Source of the DNA: Circinella minor
Lineage: Eukaryota; Mucoromycota; Mucoromycetes; Mucorales; Lichtheimiaceae
Assembly: GCA_016758965.1 (NCBI GenBank)
Contig: JAEPRB010000031.1
Location: 208,232 to 272,231, forward strand
Direction: 5' to 3'
Length of the DNA: 64,000 nucleotides
The notes below the pieces were generated by a model. That model saw nothing but the letters and a program-made list of their open reading frames with translations, was not told where the DNA came from and did not search any database. This document shows, piece after piece, positions 12,695 through 25,469 of the stretch. A program made the position numbers and the translations under genes. How positions within the stretch are numbered: position 1 is the stretch's first letter; each line of letters opens with the position of its first letter.

Positions 12695-15600
12695 CTGTTT
12701 TACTTTGATAAGAATGTTGCAATCAGCAATAAATATCAGTAGCATTAGAAGTTTAGAAGTTTAGAAGTGTGAACTTGATATAGTATCTACTCTTTTCAAA
12801 CTTGTTGATCGATTAGAATATATTATTATCAGGATCGCCGTTTAATACTGTTTGTCTCAACTAAGGGTTGTCTGTTCATGATTTTTTTTAGGATAAAAAG
12901 ATACTCATCATTGAGCTTTAATTTAGCACCATGGTTTTTTAATAACCCAAAAAAGCTTTTGTCCAACTTTGCAGTCCATAGTAGATATGTGTCCCATTTT
13001 CATTTTATATTAGGGCCAAATTCTACTTCCAATGCTGTAATTTTTTAATAACATGCTACTTTTTTGTTTCAAAAAATATTCTGATTAACTTACAAATTCT
13101 TTTACAGTTATTCATGATATTAAATTATAACTATGTCTTATTTTTATATAATCTTTTACATTGATGTACTAAGGCTGTCTTTTGATATTTTTATTACGTA
13201 GTTTTGTTATGAAGTACCAATCTTTACCATAATCAGTAACAAAAATTGGCGCCGAAGGTAAACACATCTCGACTGATCTATTAAGATCCGACATTTGGGA
13301 TAACGTGTCATATTATGTCATAGATTCATTACAAAGTAACAAGAACTGTAATAAAAGAACTCTTTGTTTTATGTTCACCTTTACTTTCCGCATACATCCA
13401 CGCGAATCGATTGCTTTGGGGATGGTCATATTTCTAAAGTGCCATTTATTACTTACGACGGCGCCAGTTGAAACATGTGTTATTAATAAATTCAGATAAT
13501 GCAGATATTGCGCAAAATGCAAATCTATACTATACAAGGTAGTCCCGCCGGCAAGAGTTTGCTATCCTAAAATTCTGTCAGCCAACCATGTACTGTATCT
13601 GATGTTACTCATAGTTGATTGAAGCATTGTATATTCTCTTTATAAACTAACTAGACAGTCAACTACAACCGCTCTATTCAACAAATAAATAAAAACTACA
13701 GAGGAGCGTAATTTAAGATATGTTTTCTTCATCTAAGATACTATCATTGTATGAATTAGAGAACATATATTAATAGCGGAGCATAATAATTAATTCGAAA
13801 AAAAGACCCTCAGCATCAATCTTTTTGTTGTCTAGACCATATGAAAAAAACCTCACCATCTCTGCATTTTTAAAGAAAAACTTGATAACATAACCTGGAC
13901 AACTATATTGTACTGGGTGCACTAACTCCGCAGAAGATCTAAATAAAAAAATAACACTATCTTTGAGAAGACATTGTTGAAAGAGAAGAGTTTTATGTTT
14001 TAAAGCTAATTATAGTATGGGACTTGTGCAACTAAATAAAATAAAGACAAGCGATATATAAACCGGAAATGCTCTTGAATGTTAATCCGCCGTAGTTTAT
14101 TGCGAATATCCTCTTCTGCAAGACCGACGGCAGTAAACAATATTACCTTTTTCGGTTCATCCGGATTGAAAGATACCTAAAAGATGTAAAGGTTCGGAGA
14201 GATATTCAACAGATTTTCCATGCTGTTGGTTGCACAGCATATCTGGAAGCCGTACTAATCATGTAGCATCAATGTTAAAAACTCCTATCTCAACAAATAT
14301 CATCTACTGTATCAATCTATTTATTTCCAAACGAGTGCATGACTTTTTTGTTTTTGTTTATGTTTATCATCTTTTTCAGCAATAACAGTAATAAATTATT
14401 ATTGTTTGAATGAACATACTTAACAAGGTACATTTTCCTTTAAAATATCAATTTTATGCTACTAGTTGTTTTTATTTGACACGACCAGATTCTGCAACAT
14501 GAACCTGTCTTAATAATTTTTGCAGAATATTATGAGCGTATATTATATTGTTATATATAGTCTTTCGATTTGAGATTTATAGGTATATCCTCACCACAAT
14601 ACACATTGCTATTATTATCTAACAAATATACCTTACTAAACATATTACAAGATGAACTGTATCGCAATAAATAAAGTAGCCATACCAGTTTACTTAACAA
14701 AAAGAAATTGTCGTCCACAGACATTATGATATCACAGTGCGATGAAAACATGGTCTACGAGTGACAATAACATAACAGCTCTTTCGTTATTAGTCATCAT
14801 CTTCAGTTAGAGCATTTCCACGAGTTCTTGAATAGCAAGAAAGTTCTAATTAGTACTTCTGGAATGCATTCGCATTATTTTAAAAAAAATTACAGTAACA
14901 GCTGAATTCACAATGAAAACACAAAGCTTAAATAAGTTAATCAGTATGTTCATTTCAAAGTAAAAGTACAAATGGTTTTCATTGAAATTTTATATGTATG
15001 TCATTATTATGAAGAATAAACTATGTCTTTTCAAATAGAGAATCCGCGTGACGTTCGTGTTATTGGCCATTTAACTAATTTGTTTACGTCTATAAACATT
15101 CATATTTGATTAAAGCGGTTGGTATGAGTTATTTGGACTATACCTCTGATACAGATTGGTGCAGCCCATCTCGTGCTATAGTGCATCATTAAATGATAAT
15201 GTTCCAAAAATCTATCGAAATTTCGGCGACTTAAGAATATTGTAGTTTCGTCTCCTTTAGCATAATATAGTTGTGTATATGTATGTGCGTGTGTATGTAC
15301 TTGTGCTAATAAAATTCTTAGATTAGTTGGACTCACCAAGATTACCACCATTAAAAACCAGGTTTAAGATTAATAAAAGTAGAATAAAAAGTAGTTTGAC
15401 AAAAGCTACAGCATATATAATGCTGGCTAATATTACACTAGAAAGGAATAATTGGAGAATTACGTACAGTACTGGAATATAAAACCATAATTCTTAATAC
15501 GGCCAACAGTGAAGGAAGTTTTTCTTTCATTATAACAAATTATATAATAGAGATATTTAAAGTATTATCAGGCTGAGAATGTACATAGGTATGGGATACC

Positions 15601-18415
15601 AACTCTACACACACAAGCAGCTTAATTATACCAGTAAAGGCAAACTCTAGAAGTGCTTTATATCATGTCACGCGTGCGTAACTTTTATTCTGTGTTCAGT
15701 AATAGCTTTATCGTGCTCCCTCACTTTAAAATGTCTGTGAGCTGATTCTTTGTCGTCTTTGATGTAACGACGCATGGAGAATTATCTTGACTTTTCACAT
15801 GGAAAAAAAATATTACATTGCATGACCATGTTAAATAAATACCAATATGGCAATCCTCCTTTTAGTTAAGTTTAGTATATGTTGCACTAACCAAAGCGTG
15901 ATCCACAAGCACCGGCACCGATCTTTTTTTTTTTTTTTTTTTTTTATTTTGGTTTTTAGAGTTGGGCACACCATATGATACGTATTCAATAATTAATAAA
16001 CCTCGTTTTATATGTATAATTATTGGAGATAAGCGACCTGTTCTTTCCTTTAAAGTTGCTCTCAATAACGTGAGCAATAAAGTACGTATAAATCCAGAAA
16101 TTTGGACGTGGGAAATCAAGCTTTTTGAATACTTTAACCTAATTAACAGATAACTGATGTACTGAGGCTCTGTTTCTATTTGTTGCAGATTAAAAAAATA
16201 TCATATGATTGATCTTGCTCACTGTTTATATGGTAATATTGTTTACTGTATTTATCTTTTTATATACAAAAGATATTAATCAGAAGCCTAATATTCTCGC
16301 TGTGTTATGTTCTCGAACTATGGTTATTACATACATTCTTAAGAGGGGCCGATTGGTGATATATATATAATTAAAATAAGCTACAATAAAAGCTAAAGCA
16401 TACAAAGGGTGGTAGTAACTTTTGTGATACTTTTTCAATTATGGTAAGATAAATAGTTTACGATTAGATACTTATAAAAGTTTAACTTTAGTCAATAAGT
16501 ATTTCCGCTTTAGCGTAAACAACTAGTTCGTGATTGTTACACTGCTTTTTTTCTTCATTGCGGCAAATCATTGTTTTTTACAGTAAAAACAATTAACACC
16601 TGAAAAGGCATTATCGCCATCATGACCAAAACAAAAAAGAATAAAGTACTAACTTGATACGTATCGTTATTAGGTACAAAATTCTCGCCACTATTCTATA
16701 CATAATTCCTTGAGATTGGCAATAGTTTTGAGAAAAGAGTTATAAATTATTTCACACTATATAATAATTGTGAATAGCTTATATTCTTATAATGATGTAT
16801 TTTATCCTACAGCATTCGCAAATATATTATTCGTTGTTAAAAGTTGATTTGGACAACATTGCCCTCTACCATAATAATTTTCACAGATGTATGTCTCGTG
16901 CTTTGAGTAGTTGTTTTGAATGCTTGTTTAAAACCACCTAACATAAGAAGTTATATAAGCTCTTAATGAATATAGTTGTTTATGACTAACAAATGATACA
17001 ATGTTTACTCATTGATACACATCACATTTTATACATACTACTTATTATTATATAACGAGAAAAGGCACAATGGTAACTCTTAGTTTAATAGACTTTTACT
17101 AGGCGAATAAAGACTTGCATTGAGTTTTTTGGGGCACGGGATATTTATTATATGCCAAAGGTAGTATCAACTATAATAAATTTTTTCTTGTGTATTCAAA
17201 GTAGTAAATGTCAATACCAACTCCTTAGATTATTAGAAAACCCATGACAACAAGATAATACATCAATATATCGTTTTACCTATCCACTCATATGTATAAT
17301 GTAACGACAACCATTTTTTTTCTTTTTTATACGTACCCCTAAACGGGTTCTTATTAAAGGAAAAAAATGAAATTCATTACTACCTAATCGCATCATGTTA
17401 TGATAATTTTTTCCCTTAGCAGTATTTAAATTTTGGAGGGAAAAAATATTAAAAGGTGGCGGGTGACAATATCTATAAAGGAGAAGGAAGGGAGAGAAAT
17501 ATGGATGCATGTTATAACACACATACGCTACTGTCTGTTTTAGGAATGATAATGCACGTCGGTTCATCGATTTACAACAACTTTAATGCGTGTGTTTATA
17601 TAGATGAGAGAGAGATAGGTAAAGAAGGAACTTAAAGGGGAGGGGTTATATGCTTCTTTTACCATGTTTAGATAAAAAATTATATATATACCGTAATGTG
17701 CTTCTCCACAATAATAACAATAATAATAACAACAATAATAACATTAATAGTAAGAGTAACTGGACAGATATTAACTTTATTATATAATAGTTATTTATAT
17801 TTTGCTGCAGAAAATTGTTTGTACCTGCTGGGTGGTATATATGTAGTGTTATCACTAAAATACATTTTCATATTTAATCATCAACTAGAAACAGAAATAA
17901 GAGTGTTTTTTTTATTTGGTAGGGAGAGTGTAACTGTGTGTGAGAAATAATTATACATGTAAAAAAAAGAATTTGGTATGATGCAAGTGATAGAAAACTG
18001 ATAACCCTGATAAGGGAGGGTCCAAGCGGTCAAAGCACAGTGATTTATTTTTTCTTCTTTTCATTCTCATATAAATAATATTAAAACACAATTAAACCTG
18101 TAAGAAGGGAGAAGGAGGAAAAAGGCGAAGGAACAGAAGAATATGCTAAAAAGGCAAGAAGTGGCACATACACACTCAGCAAAAAAAAAAAAAAAAAAGA
18201 TAATCACGTTGTGCTGGTTGTTGCTGTTATTTTTGTTGTTGTTTAGTTGTGTGTGAGAGTTGTGTGTAAGGGTTTTACGATGTTTCTATAAACAAGTTTC
18301 TTGGGGGAGTTTCGCTTTTTTTTTTTCTTCCCTCTCTTTTCTATTCTTTTCTTTTTCCCAGTATATTGTGTACTACTACTGCTTCTTTTTCCTCTAATAA
18401 ACTTTTGTTACGAAA

Positions 18416-20637
18416 ATGATATATTGGTCTCGACTGCTGGCAATAGCACACGCCGTTAGTTGTAGTACCGAATTATACCTTCCGCTTTTTTTATGGAAAG
18501 ATCGTGATTTAGACCCTTTTCTCATTGGCATGTTGACAGCCGTTGTGCTGATCTTTCGGCTAATGGCATCGAGTGTATGCATTTGGTGGATTGATCGTTC
18601 AGACCCAACTACACATATCCAATTATTGATGGGTTTGTCAGTTATAGGCTCGCTCGCGTTGGTTGGTGTGTACATGTCACCAAACAATTTAACTCTTTTG
18701 ATACTCTTAATGGTAGCCAATGGTTTATTTTATCAACCACTAACTTCGCTTGTGGATAGTGCTATTATCAAGAGTTTAGGTGATTACAAGAGCTGGCTCT
18801 ATGGTTTGTATCGTCATTGATAAATAATAATGATAGGATGATATATAATAGAAACAACAGCAACACCGACAACAACAAAAATTAATCATAACTCTCATTA
18901 TTCTTTTTAAAAGAAAACGAAAGGCAATGGGCGAATGCATTTTTAGGATTAACATTATTACTAATTGGTTGCATAAGTGATCTATGGTCCAACAACAAGT
19001 ATTTGGATTATATACTTACCGGTATAATTTTAATTGGATGTATCAGTCTTTTATGTATCACATTAACGTTAATTTACCGGCACAATGGAGTCATGCTTCT
19101 CGATTATATGATGATTACAGACGAATATGACGATGGTATTAATGGTAATGATGGGTATTATGAAGAAACAATGACAGCTGCTCCTCGATTTCTCAAAAAC
19201 GCATTGCTTTTTCAACCACCCCAGCATTATTACAATGATTCGCTGATACATGCCTATAAGCCGTATAGTTTATTTGGAGAGCCATTATCACACATTTCGG
19301 AAGAAGATGCTTCCATGCTCCGCCGGATGACCAGCAGTAACAGTAACCAGCTAATGCGCCGTAGCAGTAATCAATCAGTAAGCTCTACCACCACTACTGC
19401 ATCCATTGCTGCGTTAGCAGCAAGCGGGAGCGTACCAATTGCTGTTTACGGTAGCACGAACACAGCTACAACAACTCAGCATCCTTTGGATTTTTTTTCT
19501 TCAGCATGGAGACGATATAATAGTATCACTCAACAACAGCATTCTCATACCCAACAAGCTAGTAACCTGCCTCCGAATGTCAACGTAAATGGAGCTATAA
19601 CAGCAACACTTTCCCACCATTCCCAACAGCAACAACAAAACTATCACCAGCAACAACAACAACAACAGCAGCAGCAAACGCAACAACAAATACAGCTTGC
19701 GTCGTCTGTGGAGTTATCACTGTTACCCTTACCACCGAGTAATACACCAATGTCGGTGTTATTATCGCTTCATGTGGATGGTGGCGGCACAATGGTCGAT
19801 CAGCTGATTCAGTGGCAAATACAAAGTATGTCATTGACCACATTAATGTTAGGTGTTATTTATGGTATGATGAATACATTACTTTTTATTTATCTATATC
19901 AAGTACTTGACTTGTCTATGTGGATGATTGGCTTAGCTGCGATGGCACCTGTATTTACAGAAATATTTGTTCATATTACGGCACAATGGGTAAGTAAAAA
20001 TTAATTTCCTATTTTCCCCCCTATTATTGTTACTATCCTTGTTCTCGGGATTTCTATACTGATGATTGGATTTTTCAGTTTTAAGAATAATATGGGAGAT
20101 AATTAATGCGAGAGAGAGGAAAAAAAATAATTAAAGTAATTTTGATGTCTTACATGTGGTTCTTTTTTTCTGTTTTAGTGGATACCTCAATTTACAATCA
20201 CTGTAACCACTACCATAGTACATGCGGCGTTGATCATATGTTCTTTCGTCTATAGTTGGCTACGTCCCGACTGGCCTATGCTTTGGCTTCAAATCCTTGT
20301 TTTGCAAGTGGTCCAAGGTATGTCATTCCCGCTGATATGGCTAGTCATGACACAACGCATATGTGCCTTATTATGGACGGATGAAGAACAACGTATTGCC
20401 CAAGTTGGTAAATTATCGGCTTTGTTCAGTATCATCGGACCAGCTGTTGGTGCATTGTTAGCTGGTTTCTTATTATCTGGAGACGATAGTGCCGTGGGTA
20501 GTAGTAGTGTCACAAATACTAATACTGAAGCTATGGATGCTTTTTTGATGGCTGGTTATACACTTGTATTTCGTTGCAATATAGCATTGACAGCAGCGAG
20601 TTTTGTTGTTTCTTGGGGTTGGTCATCAACGGATTAA
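18416..20637 (+). CDS. major facilitator superfamily transporter (MFSD6-like) with large Q-rich loop
   Basis: Exons are 18416-18803, 18914-19989 and 20179-20637, giving 640 residues. The N-terminal half has about six membrane segments (start IYWSRLLAIAHAVSC; FLIGMLTAVVLIFRLMAS; TLLILLMVANGLFYQPLTS) and the family signature around LVDSAIIKSLGDYKSWLY. The C-terminal half begins near SLTTLMLGVIYGMMNTLLFI and includes GKLSALFSIIGPAVGALLAG. The two halves are separated by a hydrophilic loop of about 200 residues, rich in Ser/Thr/Gln with a poly-Q run, probably cytosolic. The pattern fits the MFS_1-like/MFSD6 group; the substrate is unknown. The first acceptor (AAAAG before AAAACGAAAGG) was chosen because the nearer AG gives a stop. 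A pyrimidine-rich leader precedes the ATG. Confidence 0.8.
19618..19692 (+). repeat. CAA/CAG trinucleotide tract encoding poly-Q
   Basis: An imperfect CAA/CAG run inside the MFS transporter loop encodes a glutamine run broken by N, Y, H and T. It is likely length-variable between strains; that is an inference from repeat type. Confidence 0.75.
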
Positions 20638-21143
20638 ATCAAAGCCAATTTTCATTTTTCTTTTCTCATTCATACATATAGTATATATCACATATCAAAA
20701 ACTACATACCAAATGTTATTATAACAAGCATTATATTATATTTCATATAACTTTTCTTCTCCCACGTATATTATTTCTTATGTAACATATGATTCTCTTT
20801 GTTTTCCCTTTCCCTTTCCCTTCTTTTTTTTTTTTTTGCTTTTCAATTTGTATATAGTTAATTCTTTTCAAAAAAAAAAAAAGGTCATTTTCCATTATGG
20901 AAATAGTGGTGTTATTTTTATTTGTTGGATATACATATCTACTAAGTTTTTGTAGGTTGTAATGGTGAGGGAAAAGAACAAAGAAAAACGAAAAAAAAAG
21001 TATATAATGTATAATAAGTGTCCCGTTTAAAGGTTAATGATAGTATAATATAACAGTAAATAAGATTGATTTGGGTAGAGGGGGAGACTAAGAAAGAGTA
21101 TTAATTTTTTTTTGGCTTATTCTCGTACAATATATAACAGCAT
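20638..21143. other. convergent 3' regions of the MFS and importin-9 genes
   Basis: This is the gap between two facing stop codons. It is AT-rich with poly-T and poly-A runs near 20824-20884 that would serve 3'-end formation. No gene is seen. Confidence 0.6.
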
Positions 21144-24100
21144 CTAGTTCTTCAAAGCAATATTCAAAGTTTCCTTTTGGAGTTCATCCAAATGTTGTTG
21201 ACAAATTTCCATAAAGTTGTTGGTGTTATGTGTTGTACAGTTACGGAAAAAGTCCAAGAGGTAAGCCTTCATATCGGTTTGGTAAATAGGATCATCCTTA
21301 AGTTCTGGATTGTTTTCTTCATAATCATCATCCAATTCTGCAAGCATATCTAAAAAAATATATTATTGTTTATTCTGTTAACAGCTACATATACCCGTTT
21401 TATTTCTTAAATAATACAAACCTGAGAGATATTGGATTTGAGCAAGGCCAGAAGTAGGTTCATCCTCCCAATCCTAAAATAGATTTTTATACATAATAAG
21501 TACTTGCTTCCGTTTTTATTCTATTTTTTTTTGCATAAATTGTAAAAAACTTACATCATCACCAACTGATTCAACTTCCTCTGCTTGACCTTGTTGTTCA
21601 GAGGTCATGTTATTTTGTAAGTCATCAACTAACAAACGGATAATCTTGGCTTGGACAGGAATGGCAGTATATTGTTCGGGATCTTGGAGAGAGAAAAAAA
21701 CAGAAAAAGAAACATCAATTTTAATTTTTAATGTATGGTGCACAGACGCATAATTTTTTAAAGCTTTTCTTGTTTATATTAACTTACTGCGCTTGGCTTT
21801 AGATCGGGTCACGATACCACCTTCTGGGTTAGCAACAATATCACCACGAACAGTCAAATTTTGGAGATGAGGATCGTTGATCAAAAACAACTTTGAGAGA
21901 GCGATAGCACTAAAGAGAAAAAAAAATCATATGATATAATATGGTATGTAAGTGCTTTTTGTAGTTTTATATATCATTATATCATTTACTCCTTTTTTTT
22001 TTACCTGACTTTGAGGGAGTAATATCCGGAGAACGAACCAAAATAATCACACCACATTGGCAACAAAATTTCTAAACCACTGCGACCATTAATGTTAGTA
22101 GTACAGAGAAATTGGAAGACCGTATCTTGTTGTTGAATAATCAAATGAGCAAATACCAATACCAAAGACTAAGTTAAAATAAATGAATGTTATTATTCTG
22201 TTTTTTTTCCTAAACTTTTTATATGATTTCTAGTTTACTTACCTGAACAAATGGTTGGTAATCAGTGTTTTGGAGACGGATTAACACAGCGTTTAAAAGT
22301 TCTGGAAGCACACTTGCAATATTGTTACCAGCCTTCTTGATCAAGTTGACAATAAGATCACCAACAAAGAGAGATTCAGATGCAGAATTCTTGGGTTCCA
22401 ACAAACGAGCAACAAAATGAATTACATAATCCAAACCCGACTTTCCAGCTCCATCATTCCATTGAATAATATGATCACTATCCTTGATGATATATTGTTT
22501 CAAACATTCTTGAACGCTTTGCAAAACATCTTCATCTTCAGAACTCCAACCAAGTTGCATAACAATAGGGAACATTTGTTCGGTGAATTCGTTAGGTAAA
22601 GGTGATGGGCCATAGCGTACCAAAGATGTTAACAAATCAACAACAGACTATAATAACAGCAAACCGTATCGTTCCGTTAATTGATTATTTACCGTCAATT
22701 TTGTAAAATACTATTAATAAAGGTTAGAGATTAATTAAAACTCACTGCAAGAACAGCGGGAGTATTCCCTGGGGTCTTAAACACTTGATCGAAGAATGGG
22801 AAAGAACGTGCACAAAGAGGAGGGAAATAAGCTGGATTTTCTGCAAAGCTTTCAAATAAATCTAAAATATAACTTGTAATAATGGAATCTGTAGGGAACT
22901 TCTTCCAAGTTTCGAGAACAGCAGGTGTTAACACATATTCATATTTGGCTGCAACTTCTCCGTTGATCTACAAAGTTTATTATGATGTTAGTCATTCACA
23001 AAATAACTCTATCAATTTCCATAACGATATTGGTTACCTTGACAGCAGAACACAATGATTGCAGCAAGAGCATAAGAGATTCTTCTGATGCATCAGGAAG
23101 CAATTGACAAGCACCTTCTAAGATATTCACTTGATATGGTGCCGAGTATTGAGGATCTAAATCTTTGCAGTAGCTGAATAATATATGTAGATGTATTCAA
23201 TTATTAGCATTCAATTCTTGCTTAGAGTCAATGTAGAGAAGCCAAAGAAAGAAGAACATAAAAAAAAAATATTCTTACTTGTTCAATGCTCTGAGTGCAG
23301 AAATTTTGACGGGAATGCTACTAGCAGGAGATTGCAAAGCATTAACAGCAGCCATGACATATTGGCTTGCCATTTCGGTAGGAAGAACCTTGGCAAATTC
23401 AGATGCAAATACAAAAGCTCGACCTTGCAAGAAAGGGAAAGCAGTTTGATTCATACTTTCAAGCACAACATGATCAAAAAGACTCTTTAAATCAAATTGA
23501 ACTGTGTGAGATTCATCCTTCAAACCATCAATCAAATCTTCGGCAGATCTACCGATAGCCAACAAACAGGCTTCTTGAATCTTCCACCATGAGTTGTTGC
23601 CTTGCGCGCGGACAGCATTAGATTCAGTAATGTGACGTTGGACAGCGGCTTGAAGAGCAGCGGCAAATGGACCAGGGAAAGAGTCTTGCAAAGGCTAATA
23701 GATATAAAAAATATTTTGATCGGTATACTGCTTTAAAATCCACAGATAAAAAAAACCTTTCTCTCTTTCTTTGGTGCCACTAAATATTTACCGTAAGAAC
23801 ATCCCAAGATGCGACACGAGCACTGTAAGTGAATGTACCATCCTCTTCATCAGCAACATATTGGTTAGCATCAGTAGACCATGTTTCCATTTGTTCTTGA
23901 GTGATTTGCATATATACAATCAAAACATAAATGACTTCTTCAAAGAACGAAGTGGCAGCACCATTGTTAACAAAGAGGTGTCGAAGAGACTTCTTGGTAC
24001 ATGCTGATTCCATAAACTCAAAGAGAGAATAGAGTAAACTTTGGAAACCAATCTCATTACCATCCGAATCTTGAAACGATTCTGCAACGTCATCTGAATC

Positions 24101-25469
24101 AGAGACAAATTCGGCAATATATCTTTCACGCAAGTTGTATACTTCACCCCAAATAGGTTCCATCAATTGTGGTAAGATATCTCTAATATAGTTACCAAAT
24201 TCACCACTGACAGTACGGATACACTAACGTTTTGTCATAATTAGTTTAGATTAAAAATCGAATCCGTAATTTTCTCTTTTGTTTAGACCCTTTGTATATA
24301 TGTATATGCCCGTATTTTCATTTAAGAAAGGATACTTACTCGGACAACTTCCATTTTCAAACCATATTCTTCAGTGGCTTTTTTGGCATCATTTTGTACA
24401 TGATGAGCAAGAATAGTATGGAAAGCTTGCATCCATTGAGGAAGAATAGGGGCAATAAATTCATCAGCAGCTTCAGGATTATCATCACGCAAAGTATTCA
24501 ACATTTGAACGCAGCTGTTGAAAATGTTGACTGCACGACCACGGGTACGGAAAGAGTATATCTGTGAAAAACAAGTATAAACTTATCAATATCTATGTTG
24601 AAAGAGGATTATAATGTTTTTACACTCACTAAAAAGTACAAACGAACTTACGTTATCTGAAGTCAAAATAGTATAAAGCTCAGGGATCAAGACAGGACCA
24701 ATTTGTGGTAATTGCTGGATACTGATATCTCTTTGAACCATTTCGAGCAAAACACGCATAGCACCATGAACACCGTCGACACTGTTGGATTTAAGGTAAC
24801 GTACTAAGACATCAAACAAATTGGGCCAATCTTCTGGGAAGTCGTCATGTGCAATTTTTGATACTACATATGCTGAAACAACTCGAATTTTCGATTCACG
24901 ATCACCAAGACCAAGAACAATAATTTCACGAATGGCATTCTTACACTAACAATAGTATTATTAAAACATATACATTATGAGTTTAATTTGTAAAAAAAAA
25001 AAAAGAGTTATTCTTTTTTAAGTACTTACTTCTGGTGAAGGTTCAGGACCTTGGAAAGTTTCATCGTCTCGAGTTGTCCAACAGTTAGTAACATAAGTTT
25101 TTAAAGTCAATGCTGCCAAGTATAGTAAAAAAAAAAAAATATAGGTTAAGGATTTTCAATTAAATATATTAAAATTAGTTTTTTTATAGTTCATTTTCAA
25201 AAAAGAAAAAATATAAAAAAGGATATTTGTCGATGAGGAACAGCAAGTTCTTGTGATACAGTCAATCGTGCCAAACTCACAGGATATTCTAAAATTATTA
25301 TTGTTATTGTTATTATTTAAATTGAATTTTACCTCATTAAATTTTAATAATGTTTATATTTACCTGGAGAAGTAGTTTCAAGTTCTTTTAAACGTTGTTC
25401 AGCAGCCGATCGAATAGAACCATCGGGATTACCGACTTGAAGTAAGGTTTCATAAACGGCTTGATCCAT
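21144..25469 (-). CDS. importin-9/Kap114-type karyopherin
   Basis: Fifteen exons on the minus strand: 25469-25364, 25288-25227, 25119-25030, 24945-24652, 24561-24340, 24223-23792, 23694-23279, 23173-23038, 22967-22746, 22647-22243, 22168-22005, 21909-21788, 21682-21555, 21473-21422 and 21349-21144. They total 3057 bases and 1018 residues, matching importin-9 length. The N-terminus has the importin-beta type region (AAEQRLKELE, EYPVSLARLTVSQELAVPHR). Family-specific stretches include EDGTFTYSARVASWDVLT, the acidic EEVESVGDDDWEDEP insert and the tail ELKDDPIYQTDMKAYLLDFF. Importin-9/Kap114 carries histones H2A-H2B, TBP and other cargo into the nucleus with Ran-GTP; the role here is by homology. 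Intron 2 (25120-25226) is a minor-spliceosome AT-AC intron, with no GT anywhere in it. Confidence 0.92.
25120..25226 (-). other. U12-type AT-AC intron in the importin-9 gene
   Basis: On the minus strand the intron starts ATATCCTTTT, carries the branch-site sequence TCCTTAAC and ends in AC before TTGGCAGC. These match the U12 consensus (RTATCCTTT, TTCCTTRAY). No GT dinucleotide occurs in the interval, so an ordinary donor is impossible. Frame closure (phase 0) and the family motif RQLAALTLK fix both ends. The branch A lies about 26 bases before the acceptor, longer than usual, because of a 13-base T run. Confidence 0.92.

Larger units (their letters stand above)
9199..18415. other. 9.2-kb gene desert
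   Basis: This is the longest stretch without a recognisable gene. Open frames are short and lack splice-site-bounded coding continuity. It contains a GT microsatellite (12676-12694), poly-T at 15923-15945, many TACGTA palindromes, and a possible coding relic at 9842-9985. The last few hundred bases (about 18290-18415) form the pyrimidine-rich leader of the MFS gene. It may be decayed transposon or old gene sequence, but I could not identify a transposase or LTR pair. Confidence 0.5.

Noticed and set aside
13245..13262. TTGGCGCCGAAGG as a retrotransposon primer-binding site
   Set aside because: No LTR pair, polypurine tract or reverse-transcriptase coding was found nearby.
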